A stretch of DNA of 64,000 nucleotides from Leptoclinus maculatus (GCA_032191485.1 JAVDOI010000020.1:4185926-4249925), one strand, 5' to 3'; shown: positions 47,861-61,605, counted from the first letter of the stretch. Numbers and translations are program-made. Notes: generated from the sequence alone by a model not told the origin.

Positions 47861-48735
47861 CCTGTGAGGGTGACTAAAATAAGATGTCCTGACGTGTTTG
47901 TGAAAGTGTTATTTACTGCTTTTTTTCGTGTTGGAATAAATGTTAAATATTTAACTGCAAAGTAGTAATGCGCGTTTGATACCTTAATTTGTTTGCATTA
48001 AATCATTCTGGGATGTTTGCTGAAATTGATTGGATGTGGCACAGCCCTACCAAGAACATTTTCCACCAGCCGCCACTGGTATTGCAGATAGTTTTAGTTT
48101 AATTTGCTCGAGCTTAGAGATATTTCCCTGTGAGATTTATTTGCGATATGAAGGAAATCTATACAAACAATGTCCTTGTTACTCCGGATAATCTCACTGT
48201 GACCTGTTTTATCGAACAAAACCCGATGATACTTATTATTAAATTGCGCTATGGTCTAGAATAGAACTAGAATTAGGCTAAAACATTAACATTACAAGTA
48301 ATGGACCTGGCTAGCAGTCAAAGCAGTGCCTTTTCATTTGGAAATGGAGTGATGGAAGTGAAGGCTGGAAAGATGTAGAGAGGCCGAGTCAGAACAAGGA
48401 GGAGAGACTGGGAGGATGCTAGAACATGTATGTGCAGGGAGAAAGAAAGGGGGGGGGGGGGGAGAAAGGCAGAAGTAAGAAAGACAGATTAAAGAAGACA
48501 GGGACAGGTCTCTCGTGTGCTCGGCTGATGGGAATGGGATGCGAGTGTCAGTTGACACGCACAGACCCGGCTTCTCATCTGCAGGGTGACACTGAAACAA
48601 CACGGCCACTTTCAATCACGGCGGCTGCGACTGTCAAAGGGACACGCATATGTTTGAACACACACCAACGGGCACACCAGCAGTGAATGATTGCAGGCTC
48701 ACAGTCAACATACATATGACCTCATAAGGGAGTGA

Positions 48736-48739
<4 letters not shown>

Positions 48740-48777
<38 letters not shown>

Positions 48778-48811
48778 ACACGCACACACACACGCGCACA
48801 CACACACACAC
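48740..48811. repeat. Compound (CT)n-(CA)n microsatellite
   Basis: About 17 CT units pass through TTTCACACG into a CA run with CG interruptions. Confidence 0.95.
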
Positions 48812-49684
48812 ATGTCACTAATCTTCCTTGGTGCTCACACTAACATATGCATGCTCACATCGCCGTACACCGAGGCTTTCTCATAAATATATGCAGTCAC
48901 ACACACATTGGCGTACAAGCAGGCTTGTGGTTGTAAACACAAAAATAGTCTGAAAATAGCACACACACACACACACACACACACAAAGATTGGTTGCAGT
49001 GAACGGGTCAGTCGTCGTGGGACTGCAGTGTTGTTGTCAGGCAGATGGCAGCGTGTGTGCGTGAGCGCGCGTGTGTGTGCATGGATAGCGGTTTGAAATG
49101 GTGCGTTTGTTTTTTTGTGCGACCACGCGGCCAGCGTGTGCACGTATGTAGGGTGGACGCGAAGGTATTTTTTCTGTGTTTGTGTGCACACATGAATGAC
49201 TCCCAGCGGTGTGTTTAGGGAGCAGGGCCCCTGGGGCTTTGCGGAGAGCCCGGTGCTTGCCGTCGCACAATAGCAGAAGATAAACAAGCCCTCCCGCTAA
49301 TATGAATAATAGAAGAGCTGACTGGGGCCTGCGCACCTCGAAAAATAAGTTTTGAGTGTTTGTGCAAGTTTGCATGTGTAGGTCTTTGGGTAAATATAAG
49401 AGTTTTTTGGGGGGAAAGTTATTTGTGTGTGTGTTTGTGTGTTTGTGTGTCTGTATACAATGGGGTCTTTTCTGTTAAATAATTTTCTCTCTCTTTAACT
49501 GGGTATTGTTTTCCTCTTCTCTCTGTTTGTCTTTCTTGTCCATCCATCTGTCTCTTTGCCCTTCTGTCTCATTATGTGTGTGTGTATTCATATCCATTTT
49601 GAGTCTATTATGAGTCTTTAATGGCAACTTTTGATCAGGGTCTCTGTGTGTAACTTTGGACAGGGTGGGGCTACGTGTGTGTGT

Positions 49685-49724
<40 letters not shown>

Positions 49725-50093
49725 TGTAATTGTTGGACAGCGCGGGGCCGGCGCAGCGCGTGCATACAGCAATGTCGAAGTGTTCAATAATGCAGAGGTA
49801 CTCGCTGGTTTATTTATCAGGGTTAAGCTGAAATAAATGACACAGAATCCAGATGGGGGAGAGGGAGGGAGGGCAGAGAGAGGGGGGAGAGAGAGAGAGA
49901 GAGAGTGAGGGGCAGATGAAGGGAGAGAAAGATGGGGAACATTAGTGAAACAGAGAGTGAAATAGAGGAGAGAGAAGAGACAATGGAGGAGAGGAAGCGG
50001 AGAGAAACACTGCACTGCAGCCTAAATGAGCTGCACCTCGCCGCCGCTCTGCGTTAGCTTATGATTCCCCATGTGCATACGTGCGTGGCTGTC

Positions 50094-50095
<2 letters not shown>

Positions 50096-50162
<67 letters not shown>
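50096..50162. repeat. (TG)n microsatellite
   Basis: About 33 TG units, 90 bases upstream of the GGA array. Confidence 0.97.
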
Positions 50163-50165
<3 letters not shown>

Positions 50166-50244
50166 TGACTGAGCGGGCACACAACTTTGCGAATGCAATG
50201 AGGAGAGCCATAGTGAGAGATTCAAGGAGCGGTGGAAAGCAGCT

Positions 50245-50250
<6 letters not shown>

Positions 50251-50275
<25 letters not shown>

Positions 50276-50337
50276 GAGGAGGAGGAGGAGGAGGAGGAGG
50301 AGGAGGAGGAGGAGGAGGAGGAGGAGGAGGAGGAGGA
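50251..50337. repeat. (GGA)n trinucleotide array
   Basis: About 29 uninterrupted GGA units, all purine on the plus strand. Open frames through it encode only poly-Glu or, on the other strand, poly-Pro, and are not gene evidence. Confidence 0.97.
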
Positions 50338-51224
50338 TGATCCAGGGACTGTGAGGAATCTATATCTGCTGAATATTTGATCAAGTTTAAGCCCTCAGAT
50401 TTGAGCCCCCTGCCAGGCTCTAAAGCAACCAGAGACACGGGGGAGAGGAGAGGAAGCTGCAGGGAGGAGGGCGAAGGAGGTAGAAACGAGATGACCACGG
50501 TGAGCGGCTTAGAGCGAGGGTAGGGGTTGTTTTCTACAGAATAATCCCACTGAATACTAAACCCTTGTGTAGCACTATACATCCCGTCTCTACTTCTGTC
50601 AAAGATAAAGAGAAACACTTGAATGCGCGTTGGGAAAGTGGTCATACATCTCATTAAACATAAAGTAATACTAACTTCTCTCTCATTCGTTTAATGGTGT
50701 TAAATGGTTTGATACCCATTAAGAAGCGTAAAACTTTTTTGAGCACTAGCCGAAAATACCCACGCAAAAAAAAGTCACTCAACTTATTTTGCATTCATAA
50801 TGCTGGTACTTTCAGCTGAAAGGTGTCTCTTTGACGTCTACTGTCAGGAAGTCTAAATGAACAGCATTTCTTTTCTTTCTTTGGTGTTGTTCCAGAATAA
50901 CAGCGCAGTCATTTTGGGGTAAATAAAATGGTTTACACATAAAGAATATTGAGACTCTGTCAAGTAAGGCGTCAAACCCTCCCAAGCCCACATTACGGCG
51001 GCTGCTTGTTAATGGGGCACGTTTGGTTTTTTAATAAGCTCATCATTGAGAAGAAACCTGAAATCCCACACATAGAAAATTCAATTTCCATTTTTTTTTT
51101 TTTACATTATAGCTCCAATACTGGAGAACAAACTCCCCCTCAGTGTCAGATCAGCTGAGTCAGTGCCTCAGTTTGAAAAGCTTTAAAAAACCCACCTGTA
51201 CGGATGAATAATATCTTTTCAAAA

Positions 51225-51385
51225 ATGTTTTCATGCTTTGTTTCATCCCTCTAGGTCTGACCACTTCTTAAAACCCCTGTTTTTGTTGCATTTTCTGTGA
51301 ATGGTGTTCTTTTAAATCTTTAGTGAAGCACTAAGTAACTGCGGATTTGAAAAGCACTATAGAAATGAAGTTTTATTATTATTAT
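51225..51385 (+). mobile_element. LINE (L2/Rex-like) 3' tail
   Basis: The segment GAAAAGCACTATAGAAATGA followed by AGTTTTATTATTATTATTAT-type sequence (51350-51384) matches the usual 3' end of fish L2-type LINEs (AAAGCGCTATATAAATAAA then ATT repeats). The upstream part is diverged and no reverse-transcriptase reading frame is present, so this is a 5'-truncated copy. The left limit is approximate. Confidence 0.55.
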
Positions 51386-52212
51386 GTGCGGCACAGCCCA
51401 CCCACGGATGTGGTCTGGGTGAGTGTCCCGGTGCATTCACACCTGTACTTAGAGCTGTCCACTTGTAATCGGATCACCTGACAAACGTGTTTCTCTCACC
51501 TCAGGTGTGAACAAGGCCCGGATTGAACTGCAAACTGTCTTGCCAAACTTTTTTTTTACCTTTTTCCTTCTCCTCTGACCACCACGAGTCTAACTGCACG
51601 TGTGGTGACACACAAGTGAAATTGTGTTCCACATTTTTTCAACTTCAAGCGCGTTAAAGGCTCTCACATGTGTTGTGGCCCTCGAGGGACACGCCTCAAG
51701 TTCGCCCCCTGACAACTATTTTTCGAGGTGGACATGAGACTGCCGGCAACACATTTTTCACACCCCACTAAACACATCGAATTCTCTGGGCGAACCGCCT
51801 CAGTTGAACTCTCGTGTGTGAAAAATTGCCTTAAAATAAAGTGCAAAAGTGTAAAATGGAGTAGAATAGGCCGGCATGGGGTGTGGTGCAACGGACCCAA
51901 CTAATTCCCCCTCTAGAGGTGAAGTTCATCTGCATCTCTCAATGGATGAGAGCAAGTGGATAGTAGAAAAGATGACTCTATTTAAAAGCACAATAGTCAA
52001 CTCAAGTGGTTCAGATGATTAGATTGCCCCGAGCTGCACTGTGCTGTTTCATATGTAACTTCATTATGTGCGTGACAGTATGCACACGTGCTTAAATACA
52101 GCGCACACACGCACCGCTGCAAGAGCACCGTCAGCCTGCAACATGCTGTGTGTTGACACCTATGTCGTGGGAAACAAATGACAAAAACAAGGTTTTTGTG
52201 GCAAAGATAATT

Positions 52213-52231
52213 GGGGGGGGGGGGGGGGGGG
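52213..52231. repeat. G homopolymer (19)
   Basis: An unbroken G run at the start of a purine-rich stretch (52213-52370). Another long G run follows at about 52444-52460. Confidence 0.93.
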
Positions 52232-53104
52232 AGGAGGGGGAGACGGGAGGGAGCTGATGTAAACTGACAGTGGGAGAGAGCGAGGGATATTTGGGCGAGG
52301 GAGAAAAGAAAGGGGAGGGAAAAGATAAAAAAAGAAGATGTGTGTTGAGTGTGAGTAAGAGAAAGTGACAGATCGCCCGGCCGATTTAGGTCAGCAATCA
52401 GAGCGGCGCTACTGTCTGTGAGATTGGCTGTGTGTGTGATGTCGGGGGGGGGGGGGGGGGGCTCTCTGTGCGTTTGTGCGGGCAGGCAGGAGGCTGCGTT
52501 CGTGGGTGTTGGCGTGCGCTTGCGCAGACGCCATGTTTGTGTGTCCGTCTGTTTTTTGTGGAAGGCTGACTGTGGAGTTTGTGTGTGTGTGTGTGTGTGT
52601 GTGGAGTTTGGTTTGGTGGGGGTTGATTGCGTGAGTGAGTGTGAATACGTCTCTTCTGTTAAAGGTCAGACAAGAAGAATCCCTCCCTAATTGGATTGGG
52701 CCTGGTTTACATTGTATGATCCATTTAACCTCCCTACACTATCTGTCTGTCTCACCCACACACAGACGGATACACAAACTTTTCTCGTTCCCCGTCGCAG
52801 CTTGACGGACAAAGGCATCATTGTGCTGCTGCCTTCTGTTGAGCAACCTTTTGCAGAAGGATGTGTTACCCGGCAATCAGACATGGGGGGAGCTCAAGAA
52901 ACAAGCGCACCTCTCTGCTGACCTCTGCCATCAGGAGAACACATTAGCCCGCTAATATAGCTTTGATTTAGTGTCCAGGTTCACGCAAACATGACCTCTG
53001 ATCAACACAATGAAAACATTCACACAGACAGATGCGTAGCCGTACACACAGACGCACTTTGTGTTTGAATGTTTCTGGATGAACCGTCTGTCCTCCTGGA
53101 ATGC

Positions 53105-53335
53105 TTCGACATTTTAGGAAATAATAATATTTTCTTTTAGTCTGAGAGTGGAACTAAAAAATGGCTGGAGTAAGGGCATAGTTAGCCTAGCTTAGCATAA
53201 AGAGTGGAAACGGTGCGAAATACAGCAACATTTGCTGTCTTATTTACGCGATGCATCTGTGCTTTTCCTGAAAGTGAGATGAGAAGATAGCTGTGTTTAG
53301 CCTAGCTTTAGCATAATGACAGGGGCAAACAGCTA
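53105..53335. mobile_element. Degenerate TTAA-family repeat fragment
   Basis: It contains two copies of TTAGCCTAGCTT(T)AGCATAA, at 53182-53200 and 53297-53316, 115 bases apart. The TTAGCATAAAGAGTGGAAAC part resembles the fragment at 14760. Termini are not visible. Family membership is inferred from this internal similarity. Confidence 0.4.
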
Positions 53336-54927
53336 GCATCCTGACAGACAATACATTTATATATATATCTGCTCCACTGCTGGTGCTTTACACGGGTTTG
53401 TCTATAAGTTAAAGGTGTGATCTTTGCCATGTGTGAGGGAGATTATGGTGCTGTTGGATTTCGAATTGAACCTGGCAGCTGTTCAGTAGAAGAAGACGGA
53501 GACGGAGAGGAGGAAAAGTAAATTACAGGGAAACGGACGAGCTGGAATACTTTGAGCATGCAGAAGCAGAGAGGGGAAGCAGAGGAAGAGGTCGTCTTTG
53601 GACGGGCTGATGAAAGAGGATTTCTGTGTGCTGCTGTGACGAGACAGATGAAGAAGACAGTGTTGACACTCAGTGGAGCAAGAGGGGCCCATGGCTCAAA
53701 GACACAAGGACAAACAATCGGCTGCAAATCCTTTTTAACCACCATTTAAGCGGGCCCTAATTACCCCAAAAACTCCACAAAGAACATCATTATCACTCTG
53801 CGCTCGTGCACGTGCGTGCTGTGTGCGTGAGTGCGTGTGTGCTCCACTTGTTTATTGAAGAGAGGATCATTAGCGGTCTGGCTGTTTACTTGTTCTCGAC
53901 TAATCGTCATTGTTGTGAGATACTTTGGGTGCATTTCACAAATACAACAAGGCATTTTCTGTAATTTTCCCCCCGGCCTCTCCACCGTCGGAGCCCAAAT
54001 TCCTCCCCTCCCCACACACACCCTCCACCTTTTATTGGCTGTAGGATCTCTTTCTCTAGTCCTCGGCCTGGCTTATTCATACTCTAGGGTCAACTCAAGC
54101 CAAAAAAAGCTTAATTTGATGCATGTTGCTCCGGAGAGCCAATGGTTTTGATAATCGCTTAGAATGCGCAAAAAACGCATGGGCCAAATAAGAAAAAAAG
54201 GGCCGGGAAGTGGAACGAGCGGCGGAACTAATGGTTCTGATGTTGTCACGGTCCTTGTAAGTCTGTGTGACGTGCTGCGGGGCCAGACGGGGCGAGGCTC
54301 CACGCTCGCAAATCAGCAGCAGGGTTTGGCATCTTGAATGTCACAGCGGAGTGGAGCGCTGAGTAAGTGATACAGTAAAGAGTTTCAGATGAAGACCGCT
54401 TCAAGTAGTCCCTGTAGGTCTAATATTAATCCTTACTGTTCCCTCTGGGGGATGGGGACAGAGGGGGAGGGGCATATCGTCCATATTAGTACCACAAATC
54501 TGCCTCCGCTTATTATATATTGATGACGAAGGAGGGGGAGTTGGATAATTGAATACCCTCATCATGGAGAGGAGCGCTTGGTCTCGTTTCTCCACTTGAG
54601 ACTACCTCAAGTGGGTGGGGGAAGGTGGAGTTGGTGTGTGCGTGTGTACCCTTTTGTCCTCCTGTGCCCACCCCCGTCTCCAGCTGTAGACCCAGGCCCC
54701 AACCACAGCTCCAGCCCCGCTAACCACTGGTTTAATATATGCAATTAAGAAGCTAATTAGAGTAATTAATTCAGCCAGGGCCGAGGCCCAGCCTGGCCCC
54801 TATTCACAGCTTTGGAGCTGCCATAATCCCCCTCCCTCCACACAAACACACACACACACTAAGTACACAAAGAATAACACACACTCAGACACCGCTATGC
54901 CCTCATTATGAGCGGGGGCTTTGTTGG

Positions 54928-54965
<38 letters not shown>

Positions 54966-55247
54966 TGCCAGAGAAGTCGGAGATGAAGAAAAGGGTGTAA
55001 ATAAAGACAGAGAAAAAGTGAGGCAGTCAGTTGGGTATAATGAGTGAAAACAGTGAACTAATTCATTGCCACCTCCAGCCTCGCTCGGTTGCTCTCTTCG
55101 GCGGCGCTGAGAGAGAAGAGGGCCCCGTTGTGGCAAATAGCGTCTTACCTCATCCGCAGCAACAGCTCGGATGTCATTTGCCTCTGGAAGGCAGCCGGCT
55201 GGGCGGGGGGGGGGGAGACGAGGTTTAATGGAGAATGCTCGCTCTGT

Positions 55248-55345
55248 TTTATTGGTTTAACCTTTATTTGTCCAGGTTTGTCCCTGCGAAGATTTAAGAT
55301 CTGTTTTCACAAGCCTGACTTTGCCCAGAAAGCGCCATTACATTA
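55248..55345 (+). repeat. Old interspersed repeat (TTTAACCTTTATTTG type)
   Basis: GGTTTAACCTTTATTTGTCC followed by AGGTTTGTCCC, then AAGATTTAAGATCTGTTTTC and TGCCCAGAAAGCGCC, matches in order a repeat I know to be widespread in ray-finned fish (consensus like AACCTTTATTTAACCAGG ... GGCCAAGAAGGC). The copy is clearly diverged. Confidence 0.5.
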
Positions 55346-56127
55346 CCGCGGGTCCATTTCAAATAATTTGAAGCTTTAATTAAGAATCAAGTTTTTTTTT
55401 ACTTTTATTTCACAATATAACAAGGTGAACATGGTTGTTTGTTAGTCTGTCGTGATTTATACGCGCGTCATAAACCTTTGATGGCTTGCATTTGGCTCGG
55501 CTCTCGCTGCACAGAAAGAAGAGGGGAAGTAATTCCAGGTTTGTTATTTTTGGAGTGTGATTATGAAATGTGTGATGAATTGAAGATTAGAGGAGCGGGG
55601 CAGATTTGCAGCGTTTTGGAGCACGCTGCTTTTAAACGGATTACTGATAAAGTAATCGAAGAAGTTTTGGCGGCGGCGCTCGGGAAGAAAAACGGTCGCT
55701 CAACCCACAAATACGACACCGGGGGACAAATTAGTCACAGCTTATTTAGGGCTGCCCCGTTACATGAGATGCTAATACGATTCTGCCTATTTGCTGGGAT
55801 TTGTGCTACCTTTTTATTTTTCATCCCCGAGTGCTCCTGTGGAAGTGATATTTTTAGCTAAGTACCCCTCATTGAAGACATTGACGTTGAAGTGCACTCT
55901 TTTTGCTCCCCGAGTTTCGAGAGTACATCACACTTATATCAATCCTTACGCCACCGAATCACTTCTTGTTATGTGAGATTTTGTCAGTTTGCGAGAGGAA
56001 CACGTCTCCCATCTGCCATGTTTTGGCATGCTGCGGCACCTTTTCTTTTTTTTTTTTTTACCAGGCCTTTAAAGAGCTGCTAGCAGTCCTTAGAGGTAAG
56101 AGTTGTGGGCTTGTGATCTTACAAGAG

Positions 56128-56261
<134 letters not shown>

Positions 56262-58051
56262 AAAATATGAATAGCTGTTTTTACAATAGAAGCTCATACT
56301 TGACCCTGTTAAAAGTTTCACTCAGGTGGTCTTTCTCTTTTTTTTTGTTCTCTGCTTTTGTCATTCTGCATGTGTGTCACTCTGCCTCTGTGTGTGTGTG
56401 TCTCTCTCTCTGCCTCTGTGTGTGTGTGTGTGTGTGTCTCTCTCTCTGCCTCTGCACGGCACACTCATTACTCTTTTAGTTGCTCTCTATCCTCTTCCAG
56501 TTCCCTGCCGTGAGCGGTGAAGAGATGCAGTTCAGTTTTGCTATCAGGTCGAGCAGAATAATGACTCTTCCACTCAAATATCACATGCATGCAGAAGAAA
56601 TAAAGAAAATAAAAATAATTATTGTCTCTATACCTTGGAGAGCCATACATCCTCTGAACGCCATAGGTCTCTAGGTTTGGGTTGTAAAGTTTCATGAGGC
56701 TGTGATTATCCTAGAGGTCACAACACGTCATTTTATACAGTGACCTCAAGGTTCACTACTATTAGGACTAGCATCATCACACATGAATACAACTGGGCTC
56801 ATTGGATCCACAAGAGTATCAGCATTCCAGTCAAACCCAATTCATGCAATTCCAAGCCTGATTTGGGACCCTAGTATGCAGAAATATTAAAATACACCAC
56901 TTTTAGCACATTTCTGCTGAATGCAAAACTGCATGGTTCATTGTGTGAAAGAGCATTGGATTAGTATAAAGTGGGTAAAGGGGAGACTCGTGGGTGCCCA
57001 TAGAAAACATTTCTATTCAGATATCTTGAGGTGAGAGGTCGAGGGAATATATGTTTTTTTTCCCTCAGCGTTATTTAGATTTCTTCCCGACATCTACGGC
57101 TGAGAGAGAGTAAAGTCGGCCAAGGACGCTGGTGTCCACAAGGAGTGGAAGAGGTTAAACGAGCACGTATCCGTAGAAGTATTTGTGACATATACTTCAG
57201 TATAATTTACAGTCATAGTTGCAACAGAGGTTGGCTTTCCACACCTGTTTTTATCAACCTTGACAGACTCGGCGTTGTGTAGTTTACTTTGGCGCCGTGA
57301 GGATGATCTTATCAGGCTAATAAAGCTCGTTGAACTTGAGAAACTGAGGTGACGGAGAGAGACAGACGGATATCTTTCAGCTGTCAAATGAAATAAACTC
57401 CACATCAGGCAAACCGGGAACGCTAAACAAACCTACGACAGCACCGTGAGAAACCTTAATGAGCACACACACACACACAGGTTTTTCCGGTCCCGCGTGC
57501 ACCAGATAGCCGCGGACGATTTCACTTAAGCAAGCGAGAGCGGGAGATTAGACGTTAAAAAAAAAAACACATTTGGGGAGGAGATGCAGACAGACTCCCG
57601 AGACTCGTGACGTGCAAATAAGATTGAAGACGTTCACATAAACACACTCCAAAACTGAAGACAGACTGACACATGCGGAGAGCAAATACACCCACATTTC
57701 TGAAAAGCAGACAAGCACAAGCATACACACACTAACACGCGATAAAAGAAATGCAGACAGACTGCCATACAGCTAAGCACACAGCTTCTAGCAGGCTGCT
57801 TTAATCACAGAGGAGCTAAACAAACACAACTGTCATCACTCTCTTTCCCTCGTATAGAAATACATACACACAAGCACACACACAAACAGTATATAATTGC
57901 CCTATGCTTTCTGCTGTCCATCATCTTCCCCTTCATATCTAACCCTTCTTCTTTCCACTTTCTCTCTCTCCAATCTCTCCCCCGAGCAGTGTGCAGGCAC
58001 AGATGTCAAGATGTATTATTTCGGCTGGCTTGCTCCCATGTTTTGTGTATA

Positions 58052-58099
<48 letters not shown>

Positions 58100-59733
58100 T
58101 GTGTGTGTGTTCCCTCTTTTGGAAACAAGGATAATGGTGGTGGTGGTGAGGAAGAGGAAAGGGGGGCCGTACTGGTGAAGATTAGTCAAACATTTCTCTG
58201 CTACAACGTACATGCCTGTGTAGACTAAAGCATACATCACAAGGAGAAGAGCACACACTCTGTATTCAAGTATTGCAGTCATGGTTCAAGGACATTTAAG
58301 GCAACTATACACACACTGGAGCATTGAATTGGATCAGTGTTGATCCATTAGAAGGACCTCCATGCTCGTCAGGATTGTGTTATAGCTCAGTCTTGGCTGG
58401 TGCATTTAAACACTCGAAGTGAGCCAGGTTTAAAGTGCTTCTGTGTGTGTGTGTGTGTGTTTATGTATAAGCAGTGTCTACAGTCTATGACATAGCTGCT
58501 GGTTGCAAGAATGGCATGCAATGAAAGAAGGAAACTCAAAGGAGAAAGAAAAGAGAGACTGTTTTCGATGTCTGCAGTGTTTCTTGATCTGTGAGTTGGG
58601 GCCTTACAATGGATGCTGGCCCCTGTCATGGAAATAAATAAAAACAGTAAGAGTAATAGATTAACAATAGTAACGATAGTTAAAATGAGTCACTGTGCTG
58701 CAGGAGTGGGTCCTAAAACCCAGAAATGGTTCCTTGTCTCGAAGTCGAAGGGCTTTTTGATAGTTTTTTTTGGTTAGAAGCCTGAAATATGATGTCAACG
58801 TTTTGTAATGACATGAAAAGGCTTTTTGTCGAGGGAACCAGTGCGATGCTAACTTGCGGGTCGGCCTACGGAAATACATCATCCCTGCAGCACCCAAGGA
58901 GACCCAAGGACATGCAGTGTCCAGATGGTGGCGCTATGACAATGAAAATGAACAAAATTCATTTTGTCAGTGTGTAGACCAGTTCATCCAGATAAGCCAC
59001 GCCCATGGCCCATGGCCATAGTGATTTTCTGACATTTTGAACTGTGTCCAAATTAGATTTGTATCTGATTTTTAATGTTCCGTACAGTTTGGCTATAGCT
59101 GGCCCTTCTTGTGTCCAGGGTTTATATTACAAATAAAACAGAACAGGCACTGCACTAGTGTTAGAAAAAGTAAGATAATTTGGGTAAGCAGACCCGTTAA
59201 CACAACAGAAAGCGTACCCTGTGCCGTGGTTATCCACGATTTAGCTCGCACACCCACCATCAAACAAGATTTGATCGTGGTTATTGCTCTCTATCTGCCA
59301 CTAGATCAAGACCTAACACTTTTTCCAGGCTTCCAGTGCAATCTATTTTCCTATAGCTGGCCAACCAACAACAGAGTGCCGCCAAGAGCTTAATGATGTA
59401 TAATGCAGATTAGCACTCTGTTGAGAAGTACTTTAGCTACAATCCTAAATAAAGTTTTTCCTAATGGCAAATCCAATTGTTTCAAAGGTCTTTCCTATAG
59501 GTCCGGCCTCGCTTCTGCAGTGGGCAGGGCTTTAACACTTTATCACCAGAGAGAGTGTGTGACAGGAATAATTAGTTCTATGTGTGTGTGTGTGTGTGCG
59601 TTGCAGTAGGAGGTGAGAGACCCAGGTATGCATGTTTATTAGACGGTGGACCTGAAAGCTGCACTCAGCCTCATTAAAATGTTTGATTGTGTTGCCGTTT
59701 ATGCGCACATTCTTCCTTGAGCGCATCATTTAT

Positions 59734-59765
<32 letters not shown>

Positions 59766-60356
59766 AGCGCGCACATGTTCCAGCGACTTTTTGTCCTTTC
59801 TGAGCTCTCGTGGAGTTCATTAAAAGCCTTAATTAGACTGACAGTTATGTGTGATTACAGTCTTTAAGATGTACAGCTCCTCGGCAGGCCCACTCCCTCA
59901 CTGCCTCCTTTCAAAAGGCTTTGTCTGAGGGGAGAAAGTCCGCGTGACAGCGTTCATACATGTGTTTGTGTGTGTTAAGGAGGCCTAACCTCCTGTAAGT
60001 TCTGGGTCTTTGACATTTGCCATTAATATCACCCAGAAAGGAGTGACATTTACGAGGCCGCTTTCTCCGACGGCTCCAGCCGCCCATGGACTCCCATCTT
60101 TCTCTCCCATTTCCACCTCTCACTCGTCGTCCTCCTCCTCCTTCACACCCTTCTGCTTCCCTTCTTCTTAATTTAGAAACACCTCCCCACCTCCCCGGCG
60201 CCATCTTCCCACTTGCTTTGGCTTTCTTTCTCTCCTGCTACATGCCACAGATCGCTGTGACGTTCCTCCCTTCAGACCGATGACCCACTTCCCTCTTCCC
60301 TGCATCGTTCCCAGCTTCCTGTTTTACCAGACGTTTGTCCTTCAGCCGAGCAACTT

Positions 60357-60383
60357 CCCCCCCCCCCCCCCCCCCCCCCCCCC
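60357..60383. repeat. C homopolymer (27)
   Basis: Twenty-seven C in a row, followed by TTTTTCTG. Confidence 0.95.
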
Positions 60384-61359
60384 TTTTTCTGTTTTGCCAA
60401 ACGAAGCATAACCCAGATATCAAACCCAAAAAGCAAGAAATCGGCCCGGTGTCATTTGACCGCCTGCCCTTCAGGGAGGTTTTGTATAATCTCACAATGA
60501 CTTGGCCTGTGATGTTTCAACATGATGGTGCTTTTTTATAAAAATGGAGCCAGCGTTGGATGGACGTGATGCAGTTTAAAGTGTTGTTTTTCCTTCTTTG
60601 TCAGGCTTAACATTTCAACACTGGATCCTGAGATTGCTTTTGATTGTAAAAGGAATGGAAAGATCCAAAATATCAGCCAGTAAATGAATCCAAAAATAAC
60701 CACGAGGCCCACGCTGTATTCTCATCGCTCCCCAAACAGCATCATGCCAATTCCTCAGCAACACCTGCAATGTCTAAAAGTCACCATCAGCCACAAAGTT
60801 GACTCACAATCACTTATGTTATTGTATCTGACAGCTCAGCGTCCCAGAGGGAAGTTTTGGTTTCAGATACATGCGGTGTTTTGTGAGCTGTTGTTCTCGT
60901 CGAAGGGTTTGAACCCGGTGGAAGAGGGTCGCCTCCGCAGCGTCTTCGGCATGTGTTGTGGCGAGTTGCCAATGCTGTAATCCGGCAATGACGGACAATG
61001 TCACAGCTAGGTTCTGCCTGAGAGGAAGCCCCAACAAAGAGTGGGACGGCAGGAAGGCTGGAAACATGAAGGCAATAATTGAAAGGAGAGGCAGAGAGGA
61101 AATGTTGGAGAGGAGGGGAAGCAACAGCTACTGGAGGAGAGAGTAATCGCTGCAACAGACGGCGTTTTATTTTTGTTCTCCTTCCCTCCTCCCCTGTGAT
61201 GAAAGTATGACAAAGTGACAGGAGCACGTGGAACTGCGAGTTAGGTGTTAGTTGTCTCCCGTTTTCCTCTTCGCTGCACCGAATGCATGCTTAAATTGAG
61301 ACAGTAAATCAGGCTAATGTGAGACTGAGGGCTTTTATTTAGTGATTGTGTGCTCACTC

Positions 61360-61360
<1 letters not shown>

Positions 61361-61401
<41 letters not shown>
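61361..61401. repeat. (TG)n microsatellite
   Basis: About 20 TG units. A second TG array lies at 61570-61602. Confidence 0.95.
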
Positions 61402-61403
<2 letters not shown>

Positions 61404-61567
61404 ATTTGGTGGAGGGGAAGGTTTTGAAGGCATCCTACTGGCCCAAAAAAAAAAACAGGATGAATGATGGGAACATTAATGTAAGAGAGGGAGAAATCTT
61501 TCCTGCACTATTAGTCATCATATGGTATCCTGTTACCTGTGTCGTGGCTCACCTCCTCTTATACAAC

Positions 61568-61605
<38 letters not shown>

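Larger units (their letters stand above)
47020..48086. mobile_element. Non-autonomous hAT-type transposon with 8-bp target duplication
   Basis: The element proper is 47028-48078 (1051 bp). Both ends carry the 14-base inverted repeat CAGTGGCGGCTGGT / ACCAGCCGCCACTG. The flanks are a perfect 8-bp direct duplication, GTATTGCA at 47020-47027 and 48079-48086. An 8-bp duplication with CAG...CTG termini is diagnostic of the hAT superfamily. No transposase ORF is present. The interior contains an (AAAAT)n tract, a hairpin-rich GC segment, an AT-rich tandem array and an AATAAA near 47935. The perfect duplication argues for a fairly recent insertion. Confidence 0.88.

Noticed and set aside
50022..50654. 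210-codon minus-strand ORF with poly-Pro and a plus-strand ORF with poly-Glu
   Set aside because: Both are translations of the GGA and TG arrays.
55439..55861. 140-codon plus-strand ORF in intron 2
   Set aside because: No recognisable domain, no flanking splice signals and no codon pattern that I could defend. Conserved non-coding DNA is a better guess.
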